The notes beneath the pieces were generated by a model that worked only from the letters and a program-made list of their open reading frames with translations, searched no databases and was not told the origin of the DNA. Of a stretch of 64,000 nucleotides of DNA, positions 42,710 to 50,236 are shown piece by piece. Position 1 is the stretch's first letter. Every line of letters begins with the position of its first letter. Source of the stretch: CAVSJA01 sp963728145 (GTDB lineage: Bacteria > Bacteroidota > Bacteroidia > Chitinophagales > Chitinophagaceae). Location of the stretch: NCBI GenBank assembly GCA_963728145.1, contig CAVSJA010000006.1:186001-250000 (forward strand), given 5' to 3'. Made by a program: the position numbers and the translations under genes.

Positions 42710-45700
42710 TCAGGGGACGGGGAATTTGAGCAGGATATGCGTTCCTTCGCCCGGTTTGCTTATTAATTGCAACTGTCCTTTCATTTCTGCCGCCCGCATT
42801 TCCATATTCCTCAAACCATTGCCAGACAGGGATTGAGAAGCATGGATCTGGACTTTTGCTAAATCGAATCCTACTCCATTATCCTTTACGCTCAATTCCA
42901 GATGGTGATGTTTCAGGCGGATCTTTACCCAAAGCGAACTGCAATTGGAATACTTTAACGCGTTATGAACGGATTCTTTATAAATAAGGTAGAAGTTCTT
43001 CCGTTTGGTCATATCCAGGTTCAACTGGTTAAGGTTTTGATCAGCTTCAAAATGAAATTCGACGCCCTGAGAAGCAAGCAAGGGGCGTGCAAAGGATTCC
43101 ATTCTTTGCAGAATAGTGCTCATGCTATCGTTGCGCGGATTGATCGCCCAAACGATATCATTCATTTCAGATATCATTTCACTTGATGTAGCGCTGATCT
43201 TCTCGAGCGTTTGTTGCAGGTCATCCGATTTCTCCTGGTTGTTATAGATCTTGGCTACCTGGCTGTACACGGATATACTACTCAAGGTTGACCCAACATT
43301 ATCGTGAAGGTCTTGCGCGATCTTATTTCGAATGGCCTGGCGTTTCAAAAGTTCATTTATACGATAACGGTAGATTGCATAAATAATCAACGCGGTCAGC
43401 AGAGCGCATAACAAATAGAACCACCAACTTTTCCAGAATGGAGGAATGATCACCAGTTCAAGCGTCGCGATCTTATCGCTCCATATCCCCGCGCTATTGG
43501 TTGCTCTCACTTTCAACGTGTAATTGCCGCCTTCAAGGTTTGAGAATTGCTCAAAATTTCTATCACCCAGTTCGTTCCATTCCTTATCCCTTCCTTCAAG
43601 GATATAGGAGTATTGAACATTTGTTCCTGGCGAATAGTCTGGAGCCGCGAATTGTACGGTAAAATAATTCTGAGTGTACTTGAGTTCAATATTCTTCTTC
43701 AACAAAAGGTCACTGCGCGATTGAGTGAATATCCTGAAATCAGTGAAATAAACTTCGGGTAAACGCCTTTCCTCTCTCACCAATGCCGGATCGAATTCAA
43801 TAAAGAAGTTTGTTCCGCCGGTGTACATGTGACCTGCGTCATCCTTGAAAATATTTCCTTTTATTCCGCCCGACTTTTCAATATCGGGCAGGTTGAAAGA
43901 AGTATAGGACCGGCGAACCGGCTCATATTTGTGGAGGTTGCCGTTGCTTACCATCCATACATGTCCCGAGCGATCTATTTGCAATCCTTCCAATAAATTA
44001 TTTGTTGCGGGAACATGGGTGAACACTTTTTCCTGTCGGTTGAAGTATTGAAGTCCTCCGCCATAGGTGCTTATCCAAAGATTTCCTTTTGCATCTTCCA
44101 CGAGGTCATAAACATTGTTGTTGCTGATCGTTTTAGTGGAAATGGGATTATTCCAATTGTAGGCAAGTTTTGGCAAAGAGTGTTTCACCCATTCGCCCAG
44201 TCCGAGTTTTGCATTGGCAAACCAGATCTTTCCGTCCCTCGTCCTGTACATTTTGCGGATAAGATTATCCCGCAGGTTGAAATTTTGTATGATATTCTTT
44301 ACTGTGTCAATCCTCGACACCCATTTCTTTTCAACAAGATCATAATAGACCAGGAAGTGTCCATAGGGCGAAACTATTAAAACCGGATTATTTTCAATTG
44401 TGTCCCTTATAATAGAGACTACCCTTGAATCAATAATTTTGTTTATTACCCTGTCTTTATCGGTATTCGGCAGAAGAGAAAATTTATGTGTGTTGATGTC
44501 ATAAACAAAGAGCGAGTAGTCTGTGCCGATATAAAAGGTACCATCAACATCTTTAAAAAAACGTGTTACGCTCAACTTTGTACCCTCATACATTAATTTT
44601 TTTTGAGTCATCGAACCATCAGCACGACGGATAAATATTCCTTCGCTTGTGCCAACCCACAATTCATCGTTCTCACGTTTGAAAAAATCATATACCGTGA
44701 TATTTCCAGTGGAATTCTTATCGCGTGGCAGAAAATTTTGTACAAATTGTTGTTGAATCGGATGGCTCACACTCACGCCTCTTGTCGTACCCACCCAGAT
44801 GATGCCATTTCTACATTTGAAAAGGCAATTGATTGAATTGCTTGAAATGGTTCCTTCCATTGAAGGATTATGGGAATAATTATAAAAGTTTCCATTATTC
44901 TTATCATAGATATGAAGTCCCGAGTATTTTCCGCCCATCCAAATCCTTCCCTCCCTATCTTGAGCAAAGCAACCTATTTCATCATTCAGGAAAGAATAAG
45001 GTGAATTGTTTTGTTGAAATATCTGTTCCTGTTTCCCATCGTTTAGTCGATATAAAACTCTGTCCCATGAGCCAAACCAGATATTCTTGTCTTTGTCATT
45101 AAAAAGCGCGGTAACGGTACTATGCGGAAGGTTGCCATAGAGATTATTAATATATCTTTCATCCATTTGATAGCTTAGGTTAGCCGGATTTATTTTAAGA
45201 AGGCTACCGCCTACTCGTCCTACCCATAATAATCCATCAGTTCCAAGAATGATATCCAATACCGTTCTTGTACCTCTCTGAATCGGTTCCACAAAAGTTT
45301 CCGTTTTTCTATCAAACCGTAAAACGGAATGGCCGCTGGTGCCCAACCATAAATATCCCTGAGGATCCATCAACATTGTGTTGATGATGTTTACAGGAAT
45401 TGAAGTGCTATCGCCAGGTAAATGTTTGTATTGTTTGAATTGTTGTTGAGGAGCAAGCCGGTGATTGTATCTTGTTAATCCGCCATCGGCAGTTGCTATC
45501 CAAAGCACGCCATCTGCATCTTCAACCAGGTCGGTAATGATGTTTCCCGAAATAGAAGAACTGTTTCCGGGCTCATGGCGAAAGATTTCGACGTTATGTC
45601 CATCATACCGATTTAGTCCATCATCCGTACCAAACCACATAAATCCGCGGCGGTCCTGGATGATGCAATTGATCTTGTCGTGTGAAAGGCCGTTATTGGT

Positions 45701-45796
45701 TGTAAGCTTTTCAAAATACAAATAAGGTCCCTGTGCGACATTTTCACCGATCGCAATAGTTACAAGGTATAATATGAGTAAAATCCTGTTTCGCAT
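42710..45796 (-). CDS. Two-component sensor histidine kinase with Reg_prop beta-propellers
   Basis: The 1028-residue protein has a signal peptide, then about ten Reg_prop blades in the periplasm (VEDADGVLWIATADGGLTRYN; DGLLWVGRVGGSL), a Y_Y_Y domain (about 700-765: YSYILEGRDKEWNELGDRNFEQ), one membrane helix (WWFYLLCALLTALIIYAIYRYR), and a NarL-type kinase with phosphoacceptor His in NKIAQDLHDNVGSTLSSIS and an HATPase domain (NALKYSNCS; DNGVGFDL). Such sensors often detect polysaccharide fragments, though here no carbohydrate genes adjoin. Paired with the 42002 regulator. Confidence 0.93.
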   Translation of the reverse strand: MRNRILLILYLVTIAIGENVAQGPYLYFEKLTTNNGLSHDKINCIIQDRRGFMWFGTDDGLNRYDGHNVEIFRHEPGNSSSISGNIITDLVEDADGVLWIATADGGLTRYNHRLAPQQQFKQYKHLPGDSTSIPVNIINTMLMDPQGYLWLGTSGHSVLRFDRKTETFVEPIQRGTRTVLDIILGTDGLLWVGRVGGSLLKINPANLSYQMDERYINNLYGNLPHSTVTALFNDKDKNIWFGSWDRVLYRLNDGKQEQIFQQNNSPYSFLNDEIGCFAQDREGRIWMGGKYSGLHIYDKNNGNFYNYSHNPSMEGTISSNSINCLFKCRNGIIWVGTTRGVSVSHPIQQQFVQNFLPRDKNSTGNITVYDFFKRENDELWVGTSEGIFIRRADGSMTQKKLMYEGTKLSVTRFFKDVDGTFYIGTDYSLFVYDINTHKFSLLPNTDKDRVINKIIDSRVVSIIRDTIENNPVLIVSPYGHFLVYYDLVEKKWVSRIDTVKNIIQNFNLRDNLIRKMYRTRDGKIWFANAKLGLGEWVKHSLPKLAYNWNNPISTKTISNNNVYDLVEDAKGNLWISTYGGGLQYFNRQEKVFTHVPATNNLLEGLQIDRSGHVWMVSNGNLHKYEPVRRSYTSFNLPDIEKSGGIKGNIFKDDAGHMYTGGTNFFIEFDPALVREERRLPEVYFTDFRIFTQSRSDLLLKKNIELKYTQNYFTVQFAAPDYSPGTNVQYSYILEGRDKEWNELGDRNFEQFSNLEGGNYTLKVRATNSAGIWSDKIATLELVIIPPFWKSWWFYLLCALLTALIIYAIYRYRINELLKRQAIRNKIAQDLHDNVGSTLSSISVYSQVAKIYNNQEKSDDLQQTLEKISATSSEMISEMNDIVWAINPRNDSMSTILQRMESFARPLLASQGVEFHFEADQNLNQLNLDMTKRKNFYLIYKESVHNALKYSNCSSLWVKIRLKHHHLELSVKDNGVGFDLAKVQIHASQSLSGNGLRNMEMRAAEMKGQLQLISKPGEGTHILLKFPVP

Positions 45797-45833
45797 TAGC
45801 AGTTTATTCTCGTCGTATTTTCTTCCAGTTTCT

Positions 45834-45882
45834 TCCGTGCCATCCGTGTCCTCCGTGGTAGTTCCTCGGCGGCCACGGAAGA
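45834..45882. repeat. Short tandem 9-mer (tccgtgNNN x3) with a complementary right arm
   Basis: tccgtgcca, tccgtgtcc and tccgtggta (45834-45860) are followed after 12 nt by ccacggaaga (45873-45882), complementary to the outer units. It is a smaller relative of the tandem-armed palindromes, in the promoter side of the kinase gene. Confidence 0.6.
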
Positions 45883-45960
45883 GATTATAAACTTCCGGTG
45901 ATAAATTTACTTAAAGCTCCAGTCCCTGAAAGATACTGTTGAGTCGTTGGTATAAAAACA

Positions 45961-45991
45961 ACAGCGTCCCGGCTTAGCCGGGACGGACTGT
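45961..45991 (-). terminator. Terminator of the methyltransferase gene
   Basis: cgtcccggc (45965-45973) and gccgggacg (45977-45985) pair with a 3-nt loop, and outer acag/ctgt extend the stem past a 2-nt bulge. It lies 27 bp past the minus-strand stop at 46018. Confidence 0.8.
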
Positions 45992-46017
45992 TTTAAACCC
46001 CTACCCAAAAAGCAAGT

Positions 46018-46635
46018 TTATCCATTGCCCCATGGATTATGTCCTGTCAGGGCCACACAGGTGACGGGGCGCATTGGCATATAATCCAATTCAACCTGTT
46101 GAAAGCCTGCCAGGTAATATTCTCTTAGCGTCTTTTCCGCAAATCGTCTCAATTCATCGGGAGATTTGATCCATCTTGGTTGAAAAACCATCAATAGCCT
46201 CCCCCCGGGTTTCAATAATCCACGCAATAGTCCAAATTCCTTTTCCGGGTTTTTCCAGAAAAAATGAACATTGCTTCCATAGATCACATCAAAACTCTTC
46301 TGGGGATAATCCAATTCCCAAACTGTGCCAAGATGTAATGCCACTCTTTTCGTGCGAATATATCTTTTGTTATTCCTGATGGCTTGTTGATACATCAGGG
46401 AAGAATGATCAATCCCCGCAATGAAACTATTATAGAGTGTACCAGCTAATACTTCAATCACATCACCATTTCCATATCCTATTTCTAATAAGCGTTCCCC
46501 TGGCTGGGGATTGATCTTTGAGATTAACCATTCATTCTTCTTTCGGTTACTGATGCTCATCAACCATCCTACCAATTTTCCAAGTCCTCCCGATGGTTTT
46601 TCAAATTGTTGATTAATTAAATCCCTTATCGCCAT
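46018..46635 (-). CDS. Class I SAM-dependent methyltransferase
   Basis: The 205-residue protein has the Rossmann motif I RLLEIGYGNGDV (about 48-58) and FDVIYGSNVHFFWKNPEKEFGLLRGLLKPGGRLLMVF (motifs II-III). Substrate unknown; family members methylate small molecules or lipids. It follows the 46651 lipoprotein gene by 15 bp on the same strand and has a strong terminator after it. Confidence 0.88.
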   Translation of the reverse strand: MAIRDLINQQFEKPSGGLGKLVGWLMSISNRKKNEWLISKINPQPGERLLEIGYGNGDVIEVLAGTLYNSFIAGIDHSSLMYQQAIRNNKRYIRTKRVALHLGTVWELDYPQKSFDVIYGSNVHFFWKNPEKEFGLLRGLLKPGGRLLMVFQPRWIKSPDELRRFAEKTLREYYLAGFQQVELDYMPMRPVTCVALTGHNPWGNG

Positions 46636-46650
46636 AACTAGAAGCCGGTC

Positions 46651-47406
46651 TTATTTTTTCACTGGTTCATCGTAGAGGAAATCATCTAAAGTGATCAGAT
46701 CCTTCGGTCCTCCGTTGGTAATATCATCCTGGCCATCTGCCAGTCTTCCCTGGTGAACAACTTTTATGCTTGTAATCTTTTTCGTTTTGAAATAAACGCC
46801 GAGAAAAGAAAAACCCGAAGCGGCGCTATGTTGTGGTACATAGAATTTACCAAGACTTGAACTTTCATTAAAGAATTCCAGGTAGGTTGCGTTTTGAGTA
46901 TCCACATCGGAAAAAACAATCCCAAATCCTTTAACTGTTGCATTTTCAGCCTTGCCCGGAACCTTTGGATATATTTCCCACAGATTGTTACTCACGTTTG
47001 CAAAGGATTTATCACCGCTGAATGCAGCGAATTCACCTGCGGCTTTTTGATTTACTTCAGAAAAATTTGTTTTGCTTACTCTGAAATCACCAGAACCCGC
47101 CGCATAAACCAAACCTCGCTGACGGCTTGCCGAAATACTATCACCAACAGTATTGAAAAAATCATTCGGCAATGGTTGGCCCAAAAGATTATCCGGAACT
47201 CCATCCCAATTGATCTCTCTTCTACCACCAACCGCACCGGGTACTGTATTCAATGTTGATCCTAAAAGTTGCCTGAACTCTTCAATTTTTGGAGTAATAT
47301 CTCCTGTTGCACTGATGACAATTACCTCATCCGCTTCATTATCCTTTTCGCAAGAAGCTGTAAGAACTGTAAGCGCTGCAAAAAGGTAAGCCAAACTGTT
47401 TTTCAT
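46651..47406 (-). CDS. Lipoprotein of a secreted family of unknown function (paralog of 47925)
   Basis: The 251-residue lipoprotein starts at the internal ATG 47406 with signal LAYLFAALTVLTASC (Cys lipobox). It contains GRREINWDGVPDN, FFNTVGDS, GFGIVFSDVDTQN, SGFSFLGVYFKTKKIT and KDLITLDDFLYDEPV. These blocks are shared in order with the protein at 47925-48725 across an AQF/EFRxLLG N-terminal region. The function of the family is not known to me. Between the two paralogs lies the largest tandem-repeat palindrome in the window. Confidence 0.8.
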   Translation of the reverse strand: MKNSLAYLFAALTVLTASCEKDNEADEVIVISATGDITPKIEEFRQLLGSTLNTVPGAVGGRREINWDGVPDNLLGQPLPNDFFNTVGDSISASRQRGLVYAAGSGDFRVSKTNFSEVNQKAAGEFAAFSGDKSFANVSNNLWEIYPKVPGKAENATVKGFGIVFSDVDTQNATYLEFFNESSSLGKFYVPQHSAASGFSFLGVYFKTKKITSIKVVHQGRLADGQDDITNGGPKDLITLDDFLYDEPVKK

Positions 47407-47529
47407 GATGATAGGTTTAATGGCTAAGAATAAATGACCAGAAAAACGAGTGACAAAATTGGGATAGATCAAAAAAATATCAAATCCCCTTTTCTGCGGT
47501 TCGATATCCCCGAATTTGGGGAGACCCGA

Positions 47530-47827
47530 AGAACAGAAGAACAGAGGAACAGAAGAACAGAGGAACAGAGGAACAGAGGAACAGCAGAACAGAGGAACAG
47601 AGGAACAGAGAACAGAGGAACAGAGGAACAGCAGGAACAGAGGAACAGAAGAACAGAGGAACAGAGGAACAGAGGAACAGCAGAACAGAAGAACAGCAGA
47701 ACAGAGGAACAGAAGAAATGTAAAAATCAGGCTGCCAGATCAAATACTAGCTTCTACAATTTACTATTCTCTATAGTTCATTGTTCTACTGATCTACTGT
47801 TCTGCTGTTCATCTGTTCTTCTGTTCC
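47530..47827. repeat. Largest tandem-repeat-armed palindrome, gaacagag octamers
   Basis: About 23 head-to-tail 8-bp units of gaacagaR/gaacagca (47530-47716; a few 7- or 9-bp) form the left arm. After a 65-nt loop, the complementary right arm (47782-47827) holds about six ctgttctN units. The left arm reads open in several frames (EEQRNRGTEEQ) but is not a gene. It is strongly asymmetric. Confidence 0.9.
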
Positions 47828-47843
47828 TTTGGTCTAATGGGCA

Positions 47844-47874
47844 AGAAAAAACCCCGACGCTACCGTCGGGGTTT
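47844..47874 (-). terminator. Terminator of the 47925 lipoprotein gene
   Basis: aaaccccgac (47849-47858) and gtcggggttt (47865-47874) form a 10-bp stem with loop gctacc. The minus-strand transcript then enters a T-rich tract (TTTTTTCTTGCC). It is 51 bp past the gene stop. Confidence 0.85.
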
Positions 47875-47924
47875 AACCACTAGAAACCAACTAAAACCTC
47901 GCCAAACCTGAAATCAAACCATCT

Positions 47925-48725
47925 TTATTTATTTAATGGGAGCGGTTCGCTATAGAAGAAATCATCCATAACAACCAGGTCTTTCTGTCCTCCTTGTGCT
48001 GAAACGTCTTTTGTACCATTTTGAAGAACACCATTGCCAGCAGTAATCTTCACACGGGTGATTAGTTCTTTTGGGAAGAATACACCCAGGAAAGAAAATC
48101 CATTTGCGTCGTTGCGAACCGGTACCTTGAAAACGCCCAGGCTTTTATTGCCATTAAAGTATTCGACAAAACTGCTGTTCGCATCATCCACATCAGAAAA
48201 AACCAATCCAAATCCTTTTACAGAAGCATCTATATTTGTACCGGGTACTTTGAAAGTTGCTTCTGAAATATTGCTTCCCATATAAGAGAATAATCTTTTT
48301 CCGCTAAATGGTTTGAATTCTGTTGCATAAGATGCATCGATCTCTGAATAGGAGGTGCTGTCAACGCGAAAACTTGTTCCTGTGTTTGAATAAACAATTC
48401 CGCGCTTGCGTCCATTTGATCCGTTGGGATCTGTTATATTGAAGAAATCAAAGGGGAAATTATTTGCGTTGGTGAAATTGGCTGGAACTCCGTCCCAATT
48501 CACTTCACGTCTGCCGGTTGTTTGACCTGGCGTTGAATTTAATGGATCGCCAATAAGACCTCTGAATTGCGCTATTGCTGCGGTAAGGTCACCAGCGCCG
48601 GATATCTCGCTAAATTCAATTTGAGCGGGTGGAGGAGGGTTATTTCCGTAACCGTCATCTTTGCTGCAACTTACAAATATGATTGAAGCTGCTGCTATCA
48701 ATGAAAGAATTCGATACTGTTTCAT
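47925..48725 (-). CDS. Lipoprotein of the same secreted family as 46651
   Basis: The 266-residue lipoprotein has a signal ending in FVSC and a proline-rich spacer. It then shows the family blocks AIAQFRGLIGDPLNS, GRREVNWDGVPAN, FDFFNITDPN, GFGLVFSDVDDANSS, ANGFSFLGVFF and KDLVVMDDFFYSEP. The spacing to the paralog's blocks is nearly identical, so this is a tandem duplication. A calcium- or carbohydrate-like binding site is possible from the acidic motifs, but this is speculation. A long inverted repeat lies in its upstream region. Confidence 0.82.
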   Translation of the reverse strand: MKQYRILSLIAAASIIFVSCSKDDGYGNNPPPPAQIEFSEISGAGDLTAAIAQFRGLIGDPLNSTPGQTTGRREVNWDGVPANFTNANNFPFDFFNITDPNGSNGRKRGIVYSNTGTSFRVDSTSYSEIDASYATEFKPFSGKRLFSYMGSNISEATFKVPGTNIDASVKGFGLVFSDVDDANSSFVEYFNGNKSLGVFKVPVRNDANGFSFLGVFFPKELITRVKITAGNGVLQNGTKDVSAQGGQKDLVVMDDFFYSEPLPLNK

Positions 48726-48785
48726 CTCTTAAGTTTTTAAGTTGAATTATTCAGAATTTCTATATCTATTGTGGATCACCTCCTG

Positions 48786-48901
48786 TTTTCCCTTCCCTGC
48801 TGAATAATCGGGACACACAATTCCTGCCTTATATCACTCGAAATGCGTTTGAGCTTGTTGCTGACTTAGGCCCTGGGATTATTCAGGCAAGGAAAGGGAA
48901 A
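48786..48901. repeat. Long imperfect inverted repeat in the upstream region of the 47925 gene
   Basis: tgaataatc and the flanking pyrimidine block (48786-48809) are complementary to 48877-48901 with small bulges. The loop is about 67 nt. It could form a long stem in the leader of the 47925 gene or the tail of the 48921 gene. No tandem unit is visible. Confidence 0.6.
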
Positions 48902-48920
48902 TAGAAATAGAGGATGAGTT

Positions 48921-49424
48921 TTACTTACCGGTTGAGTAAGCGGCAAAGTATTTTTCTTCCTGCACCATTTGATAATCGCTGGGTGCATTCACCTTTATTT
49001 TGCCTTTGGAACGGATGGCGAGACGTGCTTCACCATCAAGATTAACTTCGAGACCGTCTACATCGAGAACACCCTTCGAAGTAATGAACGAATTTCCTCT
49101 AAGTGTTACGCTTTGCAAGGAAACAACTTCAACATAAACAAGAACGCGTTCATTGGAAAACTTGTTCTTTTTAGCAAGCTGAAGATTTCCTCTGAAGAAA
49201 CTCACCTTGGCCTTACCAAGAGATTCATCGGGTAATTTAACTGATTGGCGATCTGCTCTACCTTGTACCAGGATCACATCAACACCATCTGAAACGCTGA
49301 TGTTGCGGATCTCTTCTTCAGAATAGATAACGGGCTCTTTTTTGTTATTGACCCTGTCTTGTGAAAAAGCGCTTATCTGTACGAGTGAAAAAAGCGCAAT
49401 GAAAAACAAAAATTTCTGCTTCAT
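48921..49424 (-). CDS. DUF2807 (GIN-domain) secreted protein, short form
   Basis: The 167-residue protein has a signal peptide (LFFIALFSLVQISAFSQ) and one GIN-type beta region: EEEIRNISVSDGVDVILVQG, VLVYVEVVSLQSVTLRGNSFITSKG and VNLDGEARLAIRSKGKIKVN. Family members are about 220 residues and form right-handed beta-solenoid-like structures; this one lacks the last quarter. Function unknown; the ending YFAAYSTGK looks natural. Confidence 0.78.
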   Translation of the reverse strand: MKQKFLFFIALFSLVQISAFSQDRVNNKKEPVIYSEEEIRNISVSDGVDVILVQGRADRQSVKLPDESLGKAKVSFFRGNLQLAKKNKFSNERVLVYVEVVSLQSVTLRGNSFITSKGVLDVDGLEVNLDGEARLAIRSKGKIKVNAPSDYQMVQEEKYFAAYSTGK

Positions 49425-49561
49425 AAATTAAGGTTTAATGTCTGCCTCAGGCCGACTGGTTAAGTATCATTTTTAATTACTGCACAAAAATGAAACAGAA
49501 TGAATGTTTATACAATCGCCGAATGTGTGAGAGTGTTCACTGATTGTGGGGAGTAGGCTGC

Positions 49562-49688
49562 GAGCTATGAGCTACGAGCTACGAGCCACGAGCTACAAGT
49601 AGTCGATGATTAAGAATTACATTAATAAAAGAAATCTAAAACATAAAGGCTCAAAGCTCGTAGCTCATGGCTCATAGCTCGTAGCTTA
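49562..49688. repeat. Tandem-repeat-armed palindrome, heptamer gagctac type
   Basis: Five 7-bp units (gagctat, gagctac x2, gagccac, gagctac; 49562-49596) form the left arm, followed by acaagtagt and an A-rich loop. The right arm (49649-49688) has five complementary units and ends inside the stop codon of the tpx gene. It lies past the tpx 3' end and before the DUF2807 gene, both on the minus strand. Confidence 0.9.
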
Positions 49689-50147
49689 TTTCACATGCTT
49701 TAGAATCTCCTCAGCATGCACTTTGCTTCGGGGCTTTAAGAAAATTTTTAGGATTGTTCCGTCTTCACCGATTACAAATGTGGTGCGGAGTACACCCATG
49801 AATTCGTGACCGAATAATTTTTTCTTACTCCATGTACCAAATTTATCCATAACCTTATGTTCCGGATCAGGGATCAGTATAAAAGGAAGAGAAAATTTTG
49901 AAATGAACTGATTCTTTAGTTCTGATCCATCGGGACTGACGCCAATTACTTCAAATCCTTTTGATTTAAGCAATGGATAGTTATCTCTTAGATTGCAAGC
50001 TTCAATCGTGCAGGTGGGACTATCATCTTCAGGATAAAAAAAGATAACCAGTTTCTTTCCTTTAAAATCTTTTAATGAAACAGGCTCACCAAAGGAATCG
50101 GTAGCACTGAATGATGGTGCTTTATCGCCTGGTTTGAGTGTGATCAT
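49686..50147 (-). CDS. bcp: Thioredoxin-dependent thiol peroxidase (Bcp/PrxQ family)
   Basis: The 153-residue peroxiredoxin reduces hydroperoxides using thioredoxin. The peroxidatic and resolving cysteines are in the PTCTIEACNLRD motif (C-X4-C). PSFSATDSFGEPVSLKDFKGKKLVIFFYPEDDSP is the Prx signature region. The gene has the 7-bp gagctac repeats on both sides, one set touching its stop codon. The M23 peptidase gene lies upstream on the same strand. Confidence 0.93.
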   Translation of the reverse strand: MITLKPGDKAPSFSATDSFGEPVSLKDFKGKKLVIFFYPEDDSPTCTIEACNLRDNYPLLKSKGFEVIGVSPDGSELKNQFISKFSLPFILIPDPEHKVMDKFGTWSKKKLFGHEFMGVLRTTFVIGEDGTILKIFLKPRSKVHAEEILKHVK

Positions 50148-50153
50148 AATACA

Positions 50154-50228
50154 AAGCTACGATCCGCCTCTGGCGGATTCGAGCTTGGAGTAACCGCTTT
50201 AGCTCAAAGCTCGTAGCTCATAGCTCAA
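50154..50228. repeat. Second gagctac-type repeat region and gatccgcc hairpin upstream of bcp
   Basis: aagctac at 50154-50160 and the run of gtagctc/atagctc units at 50200-50228 use the same heptamer as 49562-49688. A separate hairpin (gatccgcc-tct-ggcggatt, 50161-50179) lies between. The bcp gene is therefore flanked on both sides by one repeat type. Confidence 0.75.
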
Positions 50229-50236
50229 GGCCAGAA

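Noticed and set aside
47516..47883. Open frames in the gaacag array coding for EEQRNRGTEEQ-like proteins on both strands
   Set aside because: They come from the 8-bp repeat itself (8 and 3 share no factor, so several frames stay open) and have no start context or homology; treated as repeat.
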